Part shown: positions 33,841-42,892 of the stretch, one piece after another
How positions within the stretch are numbered: the stretch's first letter is position 1
How the letters are laid out: each line of letters starts with the position of its first letter
NCBI GenBank assembly: GCA_019637795.1
Contig: JAHBUY010000001.1
Span: 393,001-457,000, forward strand
Length of the DNA stretch: 64,000 nucleotides
Direction of reading: 5' to 3'
Source of the DNA: a bacterium
Lineage (GTDB): Bacteria > Desulfobacterota > Binatia > HRBIN30 > CADEER01
Translations under genes and position numbers: made by a program
Notes under the pieces: generated by a model
What the model saw: the letters and a program-made list of their open reading frames with translations, nothing else
Told to the model about the DNA's origin: nothing
Database searches by the model: none

Positions 33841-34922
33841 CACGGCGCTCCCGGCGCCGCGTCCGGCGCGCCGCGGCGCATCAGCGGGTCGAGCGGCAGG
33901 TAGGGCACCGCCTGGCGCGCGGCCGCGTCGTCCATGATGATCTTGTTCATGCCGGGCAGGATGCTCTCCATCGTCTCCAGGTAGAGCCGCTGGCGGGTCA
34001 CGCCGGGCGCCTTGGCGTACTCGGTCTGCAGCGCCGTGAAGCGCTCGGCCACGCCGCGGGCGTCGCGCACCTTGGCCTCGCGGTAGGCTTCGGCCTCGTT
34101 CAGCAACTGCGCCGCGGCGCCGCGGGCGCGCGGCACGACGTCGTTGGCGTAGCCGGCCGCCTCGTTGATCAGGCGCTCCTTGTCCTGCTGGGCGCTGATC
34201 ACGTCCTTGAAGGCGTCGGACACCTGCGGCGGCGGATCGACGTCCTGCAGCTTGACGGTCACCACCTCGACGCCGACGCGGTAGCGGTCGAGGATCGCCT
34301 GCAGCACCTTCTGCGCCTCCTCCTGCACCTCCTCCTTGCCCTCGGTCAGCGCCTGGTCGATGGCGGTGCGGCCGATGACCTCGCGCATCGCCGCCTCGGC
34401 GGCGGCGCGCACGGTCTCCCGCGGATCGCGCACGTTGAACAGGAAGTCGGTCGGCCCGCTGGCGTCGGCGCGCACCTTGTACTGCACGATCGACTCGAGC
34501 GAGACGATGTTCTCGTCGCCGGTGAGCATCAGCGCCTCCACCGGCACCTCCTGGTAGCGCGCCGGCGGACCCTGCGAGACGGTGCGGAAGCCGATCTCCT
34601 CCTTGCGGATGGCGGTGATGCTCGGTCGGATCACCTCCTCCATCGGCCACGGCAGGCGGTAGTGCGGACCCGGATCGGTCTCGCGCACCACCTTGCCGAA
34701 GCGCAGCACGATGCCGCGCTCGTCCGGCGCGACGATGTAGACGCCGGTCAGCAGCCACAGGACGACGAGCACGCCGAGGATCAGGAAGGGATTGAGGGTG
34801 AACCGGGGCGGGTCGCCGGCGCCGCTGGGCAGGCGCGCGCGCAGGCGCTCCCAGAGCTGGCGCAGGTCGTCGAAGGGATCCTGGGACGACCGCCGCGGCG
34901 GCCACTCGGTGCGATCGGGCAT
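33840..34922 (-). CDS. hflK: HflK, modulator of FtsH protease
   Basis: 360 residues from ATG 34922. A Pro/Arg/Asp-rich cytoplasmic tail is followed by one membrane helix (LILGVLVVLWLLTGVYIV), then VAPDERGIVLRFGKVVRETDPGPHY and the band-7 domain with a long Ala/Glu/Arg helix (SAQQDKERLINEAAGYAND). It ends YLPLDPLMRRG, like HflK. Together with HflC it scaffolds FtsH. No hflX or hfq lies beside it, unlike in enterobacteria. Confidence 0.95.
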   Translation of the reverse strand: MPDRTEWPPRRSSQDPFDDLRQLWERLRARLPSGAGDPPRFTLNPFLILGVLVVLWLLTGVYIVAPDERGIVLRFGKVVRETDPGPHYRLPWPMEEVIRPSITAIRKEEIGFRTVSQGPPARYQEVPVEALMLTGDENIVSLESIVQYKVRADASGPTDFLFNVRDPRETVRAAAEAAMREVIGRTAIDQALTEGKEEVQEEAQKVLQAILDRYRVGVEVVTVKLQDVDPPPQVSDAFKDVISAQQDKERLINEAAGYANDVVPRARGAAAQLLNEAEAYREAKVRDARGVAERFTALQTEYAKAPGVTRQRLYLETMESILPGMNKIIMDDAAARQAVPYLPLDPLMRRGAPDAAPGAP

Positions 34923-35011
34923 GGGTCGCCGCAGCTTGCAGGTGCGGCAGCGGCACGTCAACGCGCGGCCGCCGATTTCCGCGCCGCGCGCCGGATCGCG
35001 ACGCGATCGGA

Positions 35012-36364
35012 CTACGCCAGGAGGGCGCTCAGCGGCTGCGACGCCTGCAGCGAACCGGTGCCCCAGGCGCCGACGGTCAGGCCCATCACCTGCTGCACGG
35101 TGAGCCCGATGCGGGTCACCGGCTCGCCGTTGCCGCGCACGTGCACGCCGGCGCGCAGGCGGCCGCCGGCGCGGCCGGCGATCATCACCGGCAGGGCCGT
35201 CACCTGGTGCGACTTCGCGAACGAGCTCTCGGAGTGGGCGAGCACCAGGCAGTTGTCGAGCAGGCTGCCGGCGCCCTCCGGGGTCGATGCCAGGCGCTGC
35301 ACGAAGCCGGCCCAGGCGTCCATCGACGCGAGCACGAAGCTGGTCGCCTGCGGCTGGTAGCCGAGCACCGGATCGACCACTTCGTCGTGCGTGTACTGGT
35401 GGTGCGCCGTCTCGGCGCCGCTGCGGCGCAGCTCCGAGGTGCCCCAGGAGAAGAGCATGTTGAACACCCGCGTCTGGTCGCACAGCAGCGCGAAGACCAG
35501 CAGGTCGGTGAGCATGCGGTGGGTGGCGGTGGTGCGGTCGAGATCGGTGCCGAGCCGCTCGCCGGCGGGCGGACGCGGTCGCCTGCAGGCGGCGAGGTCG
35601 GGCGGATCGAGCGACAGCGCGATCTGGTTCTCGAGCTGGCGCAGCGAGGTGAAGTACTGGTCGAGCCGCTGCCGATCGTGGCTGCCGAGGCGGGCTTCGA
35701 GGCGCCGCGCGTCCTCGCGCACCAGCGACAGGACGCTCTGCCGCAGCACGGTGCGCGGATCGGGCATCTGGTTGCCGTCGCCGGGGGCGACGAACTCCGG
35801 CCCGAAGATGCGCGTGTAGAGCTCGAGCGGCGACACCGTGCTGGCGTTGACGATGCTCTGGCTGGCGCGGCTGTAGCTCTGCCCGGGTACGCCGGTGGCC
35901 GCCAGCTCCAGCGAACGGAAGCGGGTGGCGCCGCCGAGCCGGGCCGAGATCAGCACGTCGAGGGTCGGCGCCGGCACCTCCGGTTCGACGCTGGGCACCG
36001 ACCCCGTGAGGGTGGCCATCACCCCGGTCCAGTGCGGCAGGTTCGGGCGCCCGTCGAGGATCACGTTGAAGCCGCTGAGCACGCTGACGTGCTCGCGCAC
36101 GTCGGCGATCGCCGTCAGCTCCGGCGGCAGCGCGAAGGCGGCGCCCTCGGCGCTCGGCACCCAGCGATCGGGGTTCATGCCGCAGCCCCAGAACCAGGTG
36201 CCGAAGCGCACCGGCAGCGGCGCCCCCTGGGCCAGCGCGGTGCCGTGGTCGTTGAGGAAGCAGTCGAGCAGCGGCAGCCCGAGCGACACCGCCGCGCCGC
36301 CCAGCATGCCGCGCAGCAGGGTGCGCCGGGTGATGCCGGCGCGCGACGCGGTGCGTTGGCTCAT
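35012..36364 (-). CDS. DUF1552 secreted protein (Tat signal)
   Basis: 450 residues. The N-terminus has a twin-arginine signal (ITRRTLLRGMLGGAAVSLG) ending near ALAQG. The body is a DUF1552 protein: FGTWFWGCGMNPDRWVP, VSVLSGFNV, PHWTGVMATLTG, SLRQLENQIALSL and HHQYTHDE. DUF1552 proteins occur paired with DUF1592 proteins in Planctomycetes, Verrucomicrobia and delta-proteobacteria; their chemistry is not established. The fold is thought to be sulfatase/alkaline-phosphatase-like. The ATG overlaps the DUF1592 stop as ATGA, so the two are translated together and probably act together in the periplasm. Confidence 0.88.
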   Translation of the reverse strand: MSQRTASRAGITRRTLLRGMLGGAAVSLGLPLLDCFLNDHGTALAQGAPLPVRFGTWFWGCGMNPDRWVPSAEGAAFALPPELTAIADVREHVSVLSGFNVILDGRPNLPHWTGVMATLTGSVPSVEPEVPAPTLDVLISARLGGATRFRSLELAATGVPGQSYSRASQSIVNASTVSPLELYTRIFGPEFVAPGDGNQMPDPRTVLRQSVLSLVREDARRLEARLGSHDRQRLDQYFTSLRQLENQIALSLDPPDLAACRRPRPPAGERLGTDLDRTTATHRMLTDLLVFALLCDQTRVFNMLFSWGTSELRRSGAETAHHQYTHDEVVDPVLGYQPQATSFVLASMDAWAGFVQRLASTPEGAGSLLDNCLVLAHSESSFAKSHQVTALPVMIAGRAGGRLRAGVHVRGNGEPVTRIGLTVQQVMGLTVGAWGTGSLQASQPLSALLA

Positions 36365-38712
36365 GGCATCGCTCCCGCCGCGATCCAGCCGCGGATGGCG
36401 GCGATCTGATCCTCGCTCAATGGTCCGCCGACCAGCGGCATGCGGGCGCCGTAGGTGGCGCTGGTCGGCTGCGTGAGCTTGACGAGCAGGAAGCTCTGGT
36501 CGGGCTCGAACGGCGTGACGCGCGCCCATCCGGCGGCGCGCGCCGCGGCCAGCGTCGGCGCCGCGCCGACCAGATTGTCGTAGGCGGCGCCGGCCTCGAG
36601 CACCAGCCCGCCGGAGCGCGCCTGCTGGCTGTGGCAGTAGCGGGTGGCGCAGCTCGGGGTGAGGATCTCGTCCTGGATCTGCGCCAGCGTCGCGCCCGCC
36701 GGCGTCGCCGTCGGCACCGCCGGCGAGGGCGTGGCGGTCGGCGCGCCGCCGCCGGTCGGCGGCGCGCCGCGGGTCGCGGTGGGCGTCGCCGCGGGCTCGC
36801 CCGGCGTCGGGGTGGCCTCGGCGACGCGCGCGCCGGAGGCGCCGCGGAAGGGAGCGCTGAGGACGATGGCGCGCAGGATGTCGCGCAGCCGGTAGCCCTC
36901 GGCATCCAGGCGCGCCTCCAACTCGGCGAGGAACGGCTGGTCGCCGGCGACGAGGTCGCGGCCGACGGCGTAGCGGTACAGGCTCTCGACGAAGCACGGC
37001 CCGAGCGCCGGGTGGCGCGCCAGCACCTCGCCGAGGCCGCGCGCGTCGGCGAACGGCTCGCCGTCGAGCTGGCCGGAGGGATCGATGGTCGCGCCGTTCT
37101 CGGTCTCGCGGTAGACGCCGATGCCGTCGAGCTGTTCCAGCGCCAGGCCGATGGGGTCCATCAGGCTGTGGCAGCCGGCGCACACCTCGTTGGCCACGTG
37201 CACCGTCAGGCGGTCGCGCGCCGTGCGCCGGTTGGGACCGCCCTCCTCGGCGAACTGGGAGAAGTCGATGTCGCCCGGCGGCGGCGGCACGTCCTGGCAG
37301 AGCAGCACCTCGCGCACGAACTTGCCGCGCAGCGTCGGCGAGCTGCGGCCGGGGTGGGAGCGCAGCGCCAGCAGGCTGACGTGGGTGAGCAGGCCGGCGC
37401 GCGGGCCGTCGGCGGGGAAGTCGTACGGCTCCCAGCCGGCCGCGGCGCGCACCGGCACCTGGTAGACGAGACCGAGCGAGCGGGTCATGAACGCGGCGCG
37501 GGTGGTGAACAGCTCGCGGTAGTCGCCGTCGTCGTCCAGGAGGTGCTGCACGATGACCCGCAGCGTCTGCTCGCGCGCGTCGCTGATCATCTGCTGGTTG
37601 AAGGCCGGGAAGAGCGCCGGGTCCTTGCGCACCAGGCCCTGCTCGATCTCCTCGAAGCCGTAGAGATCGGAGAACAGCGCCCGCGCGGCGGCGGCGAGCC
37701 GCGGCGAGGCGAGCAGGCGGTCCACCTGACGGGCGAGCCCGTCGTCGTCGACCAGCTCGTCGCGCGCCGCGGCGGCGAGCAGCTCCGCGTCCGGCGTCGT
37801 GTTCCACAGCAGGTAGCTGAGCCGCGTCGCCATCGTCAGGCTGCCGAGGCGCTGGCGCCCGGGATCGCCGGGATCGGCCTCCGCCTCCTCGACGCGGAAG
37901 AGGAACTCCGGCGACAGCAGCAGCGACGCGAGCGCCGGCTCGAGGCCGGCGTAGAAGTCGCCCAGCGCGCTGGCGCCGGCGGCGGCGAGCGCGACGCGCG
38001 GCGCGACGTCGTCGTCGGCGAGCGGCCGGCGCAGCAACCGGCCGCCGACGTCGCGGACGAAGGCCGCCGCGCAGGCGTCGTCGGGCCGCGCCGCATCGCC
38101 CGGCGCGCACGGCACCAGCCGGTCGCGGTGCGCGGCGTCGAGGGCCTGCTCGGCGACGCCGCGGGCGATGGCGTCGTACTGCTCGAAGCCGGCGCCGGTG
38201 ACGCTGACGAACGAAGCGCCGACGGCGAGCAGGCCGTCGCGGCGATTGTCGGGCTCGAAGCGACCGGCGACGACCAGATCGTCACCGAGCACGTCGGCGA
38301 TGCTGGCGCGGTACTGCGCCTCGGTGAGCCGGCGCATGGCGAGCGGTCCCGGCGGTGGGCCCGGCGTCTGGGTCGGCGCCGGGGTGTGGGTCGGCGCCTC
38401 GCTGGGCGGCGCGGTCGGCGGCAGGGCGGTGGCGCTGGGCACGGCGGTCGGAATGGCCGTGGCGACCGCGCTCGGCGCCAGGGTGGCGGTCGACACGACG
38501 GTCGCGGTGGCGCTCGCCACCGCGGTGCGGGTCGGCGTCGCGTCACCTCCGCCACCGCCGCCGTCGCCGCAGGCGGCGAGCAGGAGCAGCGCGGCGGCGG
38601 CGCAGGGGATCGCGCGCCGCGGGGCCGGATCGCGCTGACCACTGACGCGCTTCGCCCCGGCGATGCCAATGGCGGCGGCGGCGCCGCCCTCCGGGTCGGT
38701 CTGCCGAACCAT
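36361..38712 (-). CDS. DUF1592/DUF1588/DUF1585 (PSD-type) cytochrome-like lipoprotein
   Basis: 783 residues from ATG 38712. Lipobox AALLLLAAC near residue 45, then a Thr/Pro/Ala linker to about residue 100. The planctomycete-type PSD domains follow in order: MRRLTEAQYRASIADVLG (DUF1587), a helical DUF1595 part, DUF1592 (LSYLLWNTTPDAELL), DUF1588 (LRSHPGRSSPTLRGKFVREVLLCQ) with a CAGCHSLMDPIG haem motif, and DUF1585 (YAVGRDLVAGDQPFLAEL). After a second Thr/Pro linker comes a C-terminal domain with CATRYCH, a CxxxCH-type haem motif, and MPLVGGPLSEDQI. It should be an electron-transfer lipoprotein. Its start overlaps the upstream stop as TGATG. Confidence 0.88.
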   Translation of the reverse strand: MVRQTDPEGGAAAAIGIAGAKRVSGQRDPAPRRAIPCAAAALLLLAACGDGGGGGGDATPTRTAVASATATVVSTATLAPSAVATAIPTAVPSATALPPTAPPSEAPTHTPAPTQTPGPPPGPLAMRRLTEAQYRASIADVLGDDLVVAGRFEPDNRRDGLLAVGASFVSVTGAGFEQYDAIARGVAEQALDAAHRDRLVPCAPGDAARPDDACAAAFVRDVGGRLLRRPLADDDVAPRVALAAAGASALGDFYAGLEPALASLLLSPEFLFRVEEAEADPGDPGRQRLGSLTMATRLSYLLWNTTPDAELLAAAARDELVDDDGLARQVDRLLASPRLAAAARALFSDLYGFEEIEQGLVRKDPALFPAFNQQMISDAREQTLRVIVQHLLDDDGDYRELFTTRAAFMTRSLGLVYQVPVRAAAGWEPYDFPADGPRAGLLTHVSLLALRSHPGRSSPTLRGKFVREVLLCQDVPPPPGDIDFSQFAEEGGPNRRTARDRLTVHVANEVCAGCHSLMDPIGLALEQLDGIGVYRETENGATIDPSGQLDGEPFADARGLGEVLARHPALGPCFVESLYRYAVGRDLVAGDQPFLAELEARLDAEGYRLRDILRAIVLSAPFRGASGARVAEATPTPGEPAATPTATRGAPPTGGGAPTATPSPAVPTATPAGATLAQIQDEILTPSCATRYCHSQQARSGGLVLEAGAAYDNLVGAAPTLAAARAAGWARVTPFEPDQSFLLVKLTQPTSATYGARMPLVGGPLSEDQIAAIRGWIAAGAMP

Positions 38713-41009
38713 CAGCGGGCGACGAAGGCGGGCACCGCGGTGAGGTGATAGCCGGTCGACAGCGAGGTGCAGCGTCCGGTCCCGGCGTCGTAGTCGCCGT
38801 CGGCTTCGCTCACCAGCGCGGCGTGGAAGCCGGTGCAGGTGTAGCCGAGGGCGGCGGCGCCGGCCTGCCCGGCCTTGCGGCCGAAGATGTCGTAGAACTC
38901 CTCGAGCGGCTGGTAGCCGAAGATCTGCCCGCGCACGCTGCCGTCCGCTTGGCGCGCCAGGCTGATCCAGGCGTGGCGGAAGGTCAGGTCGCCGGCGACG
39001 ATCTGGATGTTGATCGGCACCCGCACGTCCATCGGGCCGGCGGTGAGGACGCCGTCGCGAACCGAGCCGGCGCCGACCCCGCTGCGATAGCGGGCGTCGG
39101 GATGGACGGTCAGGGTGCCGTAGGGCAGCACCGTGCCGGTGGCGCCGATCGGCGGCGCGTCGAGGCTGCCGAACACCTGGACGCGCACCGCGTCGTCCGC
39201 CTCCCAACTGTCGAGGCCGCGCACCTCGACGAGGACGGTCATCGATCCGTCGCGCACCGCCTGGCCGACGACGATGTCGGCGATCTCGCCCGCCTGGAAA
39301 CCGCGAATGCAGCCGACGGCGCGCCAGAGCTGCAGGTCGAAGCCCGGCTCGCCGAGCGGACCGCTGAAGTCGTCGTGCGGACACCGATCGTCGTCCGGCG
39401 CGGCGCGGCGCGACACCTTGCCGTCGAGATCGACGCCGTCCAACGTCCCGGGTGCGTCGAAGGTGCGGAAGTCGGGGTCCTGGCTCGCCTCGGGGTCGAG
39501 GCAGTCGTCGGCGAGCGGCGGCAGGCCGCGCGTCAGGCGCTCGACCGGGCCGAGATTGAAGCCGCCGGGGCAGGCGCCGGCCTCGAAGGTCGGGACGACC
39601 GAGGCGAAGCTGGCGACGACGAAGCCCGCGACGTCGGCCGGGGGATGGCCGGGATCGTCGTCGGCGCGATAGCGCAGGGTGATCGGCGCGAAGGCATCGG
39701 CGATGCCGGCGCCGAGACCGACCGCGGGTTCGTCCAGGGCGAGCGCGGCGCGCGCGTGGGCGACGGTGAAGTGCTGCGCCACCCGCCAGAATTCGGCCGG
39801 CGCGATGTTCTCCGGCCGGCAGCCGTCGATCGCCTGCGCCAGCAGCGCCGGCGGAATCGGGAAGCCCGCCTCGACCAGCCGCTCGAGGAAGTTGTTGCCG
39901 CCCCAGATGATCGCGCACTGGTCGGTGAAGCTGTTGTGGCCGGCCTGGTCGATCGACACGAAGCGCTTGACCGCCGACAGGTCGTCGTAGGCGCTCTCCA
40001 GGGCGCCGACGCCGCCGTCCTCGCTGCCGGCCAGCAGCAGGATCGGCTTGCCCGTGACGCCGCTGCTCGCGTTGCCGGTGGCGAAGCCGATCATCGCCTT
40101 CACTTCGGGGTGGTCGGACAACGCGAACGCGGCGCGGCCGCCGGCGGAATGGCCGGCGGTGATGATCCGGCTGGCGTCGACGCCGCCGGCCAGCGGCGAG
40201 CCGGCATCGGCGCTGGCCGCCGCCAGGCGGCTCACCGCGGCCAGCGCGACCTCGCCCGGATCGCGGTTGGTGCCGGGCGGCAGCAGCCCGACCTGGGCGA
40301 GCAGGCCCCACTCGAGATGGTCGAGCGAGGCGACGACGAAGCCGTGCGAGGCGACGCCGGTGAGGAACCCCGAGTACGCCTGGCGGAAGCCGCCGGCGCC
40401 ATGGCTGAAGGTGAGGATCGGGAACGGCCCGGCGTGGCTGATCGGCAGGTCGCGGTAGGCGTCCATCGGCACGACGATGTTGAGGTCGGGCGGCAGGAGC
40501 GCCTGGATCGCCGCGGGCAGGACGGTGAACGAGGCGTAGCTCGCCGGCTCGGCGCCGGCTTCGCTGCCCGGATCGAGCGGGTACCAGACCTCGATGTCAC
40601 GATCGCCGATGTTGAGCGTCGTCACCCCGACCGGATACGGGCCGCGCTCGGCATAGGCCGCCCGGGCGCCCGGATCGGGCGTCGCGCTCGCCGTCGCCGA
40701 CGGCGTCGCGGTCTCGCTCGGCGTGGCGGTGGCGCTCGGCGCCGCCGTGGCGGTCGGCGACGGCGTGCTGCTGCGCGTCGCGGTCGGCGGCGCGGTGGCG
40801 CTGGCGATCGCCGTCGCGGTGGCGGTCGGCGCGCTGGTCGCCGTGCCGGTCGGCGCGCTGGTCGCGGTCGCGGTCGGGCGCGGCGCGCCGTCGCCGTTGC
40901 CGGCACAGCCCGTCAGCGCGACCAGTGCCACGGCCAGCGCCAGTCCCACCAGGCCTGCTGCCCGATCCCCCACGGCACCGTCAGACCACGATCGCCGCGA
41001 GATTGGCAA
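38712..41009 (-). CDS. alpha/beta-hydrolase lipoprotein (dienelactone hydrolase/PAF-AH/PETase-like)
   Basis: 765 residues. Lipobox VALVALTGC near residue 35, then a Thr/Ser/Ala/Pro linker to about residue 110. The hydrolase domain has TLNIGDRDIEVWYPLDPGS, PILTFSHGAGGFRQAYSGF (oxyanion) and ITAGHSAGGRAAFALSD with the nucleophilic Ser. A likely catalytic His lies in IDQAGHNSF. This layout is shared by chlorophyllase-, PAF-acetylhydrolase- and polyester-hydrolase-like enzymes. A further ~300-residue C-terminal region looks beta-rich and is unassigned. It heads the operon and is translationally coupled to DUF1592. A surface esterase feeding products to the PSD/DUF1552 pair is possible but unproven. 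Confidence 0.78.
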   Translation of the reverse strand: MPISRRSWSDGAVGDRAAGLVGLALAVALVALTGCAGNGDGAPRPTATATSAPTGTATSAPTATATAIASATAPPTATRSSTPSPTATAAPSATATPSETATPSATASATPDPGARAAYAERGPYPVGVTTLNIGDRDIEVWYPLDPGSEAGAEPASYASFTVLPAAIQALLPPDLNIVVPMDAYRDLPISHAGPFPILTFSHGAGGFRQAYSGFLTGVASHGFVVASLDHLEWGLLAQVGLLPPGTNRDPGEVALAAVSRLAAASADAGSPLAGGVDASRIITAGHSAGGRAAFALSDHPEVKAMIGFATGNASSGVTGKPILLLAGSEDGGVGALESAYDDLSAVKRFVSIDQAGHNSFTDQCAIIWGGNNFLERLVEAGFPIPPALLAQAIDGCRPENIAPAEFWRVAQHFTVAHARAALALDEPAVGLGAGIADAFAPITLRYRADDDPGHPPADVAGFVVASFASVVPTFEAGACPGGFNLGPVERLTRGLPPLADDCLDPEASQDPDFRTFDAPGTLDGVDLDGKVSRRAAPDDDRCPHDDFSGPLGEPGFDLQLWRAVGCIRGFQAGEIADIVVGQAVRDGSMTVLVEVRGLDSWEADDAVRVQVFGSLDAPPIGATGTVLPYGTLTVHPDARYRSGVGAGSVRDGVLTAGPMDVRVPINIQIVAGDLTFRHAWISLARQADGSVRGQIFGYQPLEEFYDIFGRKAGQAGAAALGYTCTGFHAALVSEADGDYDAGTGRCTSLSTGYHLTAVPAFVAR

Positions 41010-41052
41010 GCGCGACCCGCGTCGCGCCGGTGCCGGCGCGGCGAGCCGGCAA

Positions 41053-42696
41053 TCAGATCGAATGCACGACGACCGTGTGCACGCGACCGCGGATCGGCTG
41101 TTCCCCGCGCGGCACGGCCTGGCACCGCAACGCGTCGGGCAGGCGGATCAGGGTGTCTTCGGTCATGAGGGTGTCGGTGCCGAGCGTCTTGTTCAGCTCC
41201 TCGACCCGGGCCGTGACGTTCACCGAATCCCCGATCACCGAGTACTGCTCACGGCGCGGCGTGCCGATGTTGCCGGCGATCACCGCTCCGGTGTGGATGC
41301 CGATCCGCATCCGCAGATGCGCCGCCCCCTGCCCGTGCCAGAGCTTGGTCTCCAGTTGTTCCCAGTGGCGGTTCGCCTCCGCCAGCCGGGCCTGCATCTC
41401 GATCGCGCAGCGCACCGCCCACTCGGCATGGTCGGGCAGCGCATCGGGCGCGCCGAAGACGCACAACAGGCCGTCGCCGGTGAACTCGATCATGCACCCG
41501 TGGTGGCGGTCGATGATCTCGCCCATCAGCTCGAAGTAGGTGTTCAGCAGCGTCACCACCTCGGCCGGCGCCATCTGCTCGCTCAGCGTCGAGTATCCCG
41601 ACAGGTCGGTGAGGAGCATGGTCACGATGCGCTCCTCGCCGCCGAGCGCGGCCCCCTCCTCCGACGCCAACACCCGCCGCGCGACGTCCTCGGAGACGAA
41701 GCGTCCGAAGGTCGCGCGGATCAGCTCGCGCTCGCCCAAGCCGGCGGCCATCTGGTCGAGATGCCGACCGAGAATCCCGAATTCGTCGTTGCGTTGCAGG
41801 CGGACGCGCGTCTCGAGCCGGCCGGCCGCGATCTCCGTCGTCGCCTCGGTGATGTGGCCGAGCGGCTTGCGCACGTTGCGCCCGACGAACCAGCCGAGCA
41901 CCGAGATGCTCAACGCGGCGACTCCGAAGACGCCGAGCGTGAGCATGCGCACCTCGAGCTTCAGTTGCCGCACGTCGGCCGCCGAGACGTCGACGCCGAC
42001 GACCGCGATCGCCTGGCCCGTGGCGTCGCGGATCGGTGCGTAGCCGGACAGCACGGTGCCCCAGCGGTCGGTGGTGAAGCGGTCCGCGACCGTCGGTTGC
42101 CGGAAGCCGGCGTCGATCGACGGCGCCTGCCGCTGATCGTATTCCTCGCCGACCATCGCCGGCGAGGTGCGGCCCGGCGCCACGAAGTCGGCCGCGAAGG
42201 CCAGCACGTTCGCCTGCTCGGTCGGGCGCAGCACGTAGATGCTCACGAACTGCGGCTCGTCCGCCGCCACCTCGCGAAACAGCGCGATCAACTCGCGGTA
42301 CTCCGGCTTGTCGCGGTCCGCCGCGACGTTGAGCGCCTGCACGGCCTCCGGGCGGATCTGGTGCGACAGGGTCACCGCGGCGGTGCGCAAGCGGCTCTGC
42401 AGCGCCCGCACCTGATGTCGCACCCCGACCTGGTAGAACGCGATGCCCATGAGCAGGAGCACGAACAGCACGAGGCCGCCGAACAGGCCCGACATGCGAA
42501 CGTGGAACCGCCGCCAGAAGGCGAGCTCGTGGACGCCACCCAGTGGAGAGGCCGACGGTGGCAGCGGGCGCGGTTGAGGTGGAGTGTCCAACGCGGCTCT
42601 GGTCCGGCAGGGGGCGCAAGGCGGATAGTCCGGGAGGCCCGCGGCGGTCAAGACGCCGCACCGCCTCGGCGTTTGAACAATGGTTGCCTTGCCCAA
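41053..42696 (-). CDS. membrane adenylate/guanylate cyclase with dCache-like sensor and HAMP
   Basis: Up to 547 residues; the start is uncertain. TTG 42696 and TTG 42591 lie upstream, and ATG 42495 (MSGLFGGLVLFV) is the last start before the first membrane helix. Layout: membrane helix, a periplasmic sensor of about 170 residues (DRWGTVLSGYAPIRDATGQ), a second helix, HAMP (GRNVRKPLGHITEAT, NDEFGILGRHLDQ), and a class III cyclase domain. The cyclase part has MLLTDLSGYSTLSEQM, EFTGDGLLCVFGAPDA, MRIGIHTGAVIAGNIG and YSVIGDSVNVTARVEEL. The metal-binding Asp residues are present. cAMP versus cGMP cannot be settled. A cNMP-binding flavoprotein elsewhere in the window is a possible receiver. Confidence 0.88.
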   Translation of the reverse strand: MGKATIVQTPRRCGVLTAAGLPDYPPCAPCRTRAALDTPPQPRPLPPSASPLGGVHELAFWRRFHVRMSGLFGGLVLFVLLLMGIAFYQVGVRHQVRALQSRLRTAAVTLSHQIRPEAVQALNVAADRDKPEYRELIALFREVAADEPQFVSIYVLRPTEQANVLAFAADFVAPGRTSPAMVGEEYDQRQAPSIDAGFRQPTVADRFTTDRWGTVLSGYAPIRDATGQAIAVVGVDVSAADVRQLKLEVRMLTLGVFGVAALSISVLGWFVGRNVRKPLGHITEATTEIAAGRLETRVRLQRNDEFGILGRHLDQMAAGLGERELIRATFGRFVSEDVARRVLASEEGAALGGEERIVTMLLTDLSGYSTLSEQMAPAEVVTLLNTYFELMGEIIDRHHGCMIEFTGDGLLCVFGAPDALPDHAEWAVRCAIEMQARLAEANRHWEQLETKLWHGQGAAHLRMRIGIHTGAVIAGNIGTPRREQYSVIGDSVNVTARVEELNKTLGTDTLMTEDTLIRLPDALRCQAVPRGEQPIRGRVHTVVVHSI

Positions 42697-42724
42697 GAAT
42701 TCGCCGCTCGCGCGAGGCAGCCCC

Positions 42725-42817
42725 AGGTTGTTAGGTTGTTAGGTTGCTAGGTTGTTAGTTGTTAGGCCTGAACGGCCTCTGAGACTAACAACCTAACAAC
42801 TAACAACCTAGCAACCT
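42725..42817. repeat. AGGTTGTT tandem array within a 26-bp perfect palindrome
   Basis: From 42725 an 8-base unit AGGTTGTT (one copy AGGTTGCT) repeats about five times to 42766. Bases 42741-42766 form a perfect inverted repeat with 42792-42817, with a 25-base loop. Outside, TTGCCCAA at 42689-42696 is mirrored by TTGGGCAA at 42821-42828. The element is strikingly less GC-rich than its surroundings. It lies between the divergent cyclase and glycosyltransferase genes, and looks like a mobile palindromic element or a strong hairpin. Confidence 0.8.
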
Positions 42818-42892
42818 CTATTGGGCAAAGCCAACAATGGTGTCTTCCTCTGGCCGGGGCGCCCGCGGCATCGCCGTGATAGGCGGAATCCG

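Noticed and set aside
33840..34956. HflK and HflC as one fused gene
   Set aside because: They are in different frames with an ATGA overlap and each has its own membrane helix and band-7 domain.
42725..42817. CRISPR-like array
   Set aside because: The units are 8 bases and contiguous, without spacers; it is a tandem and palindromic repeat.
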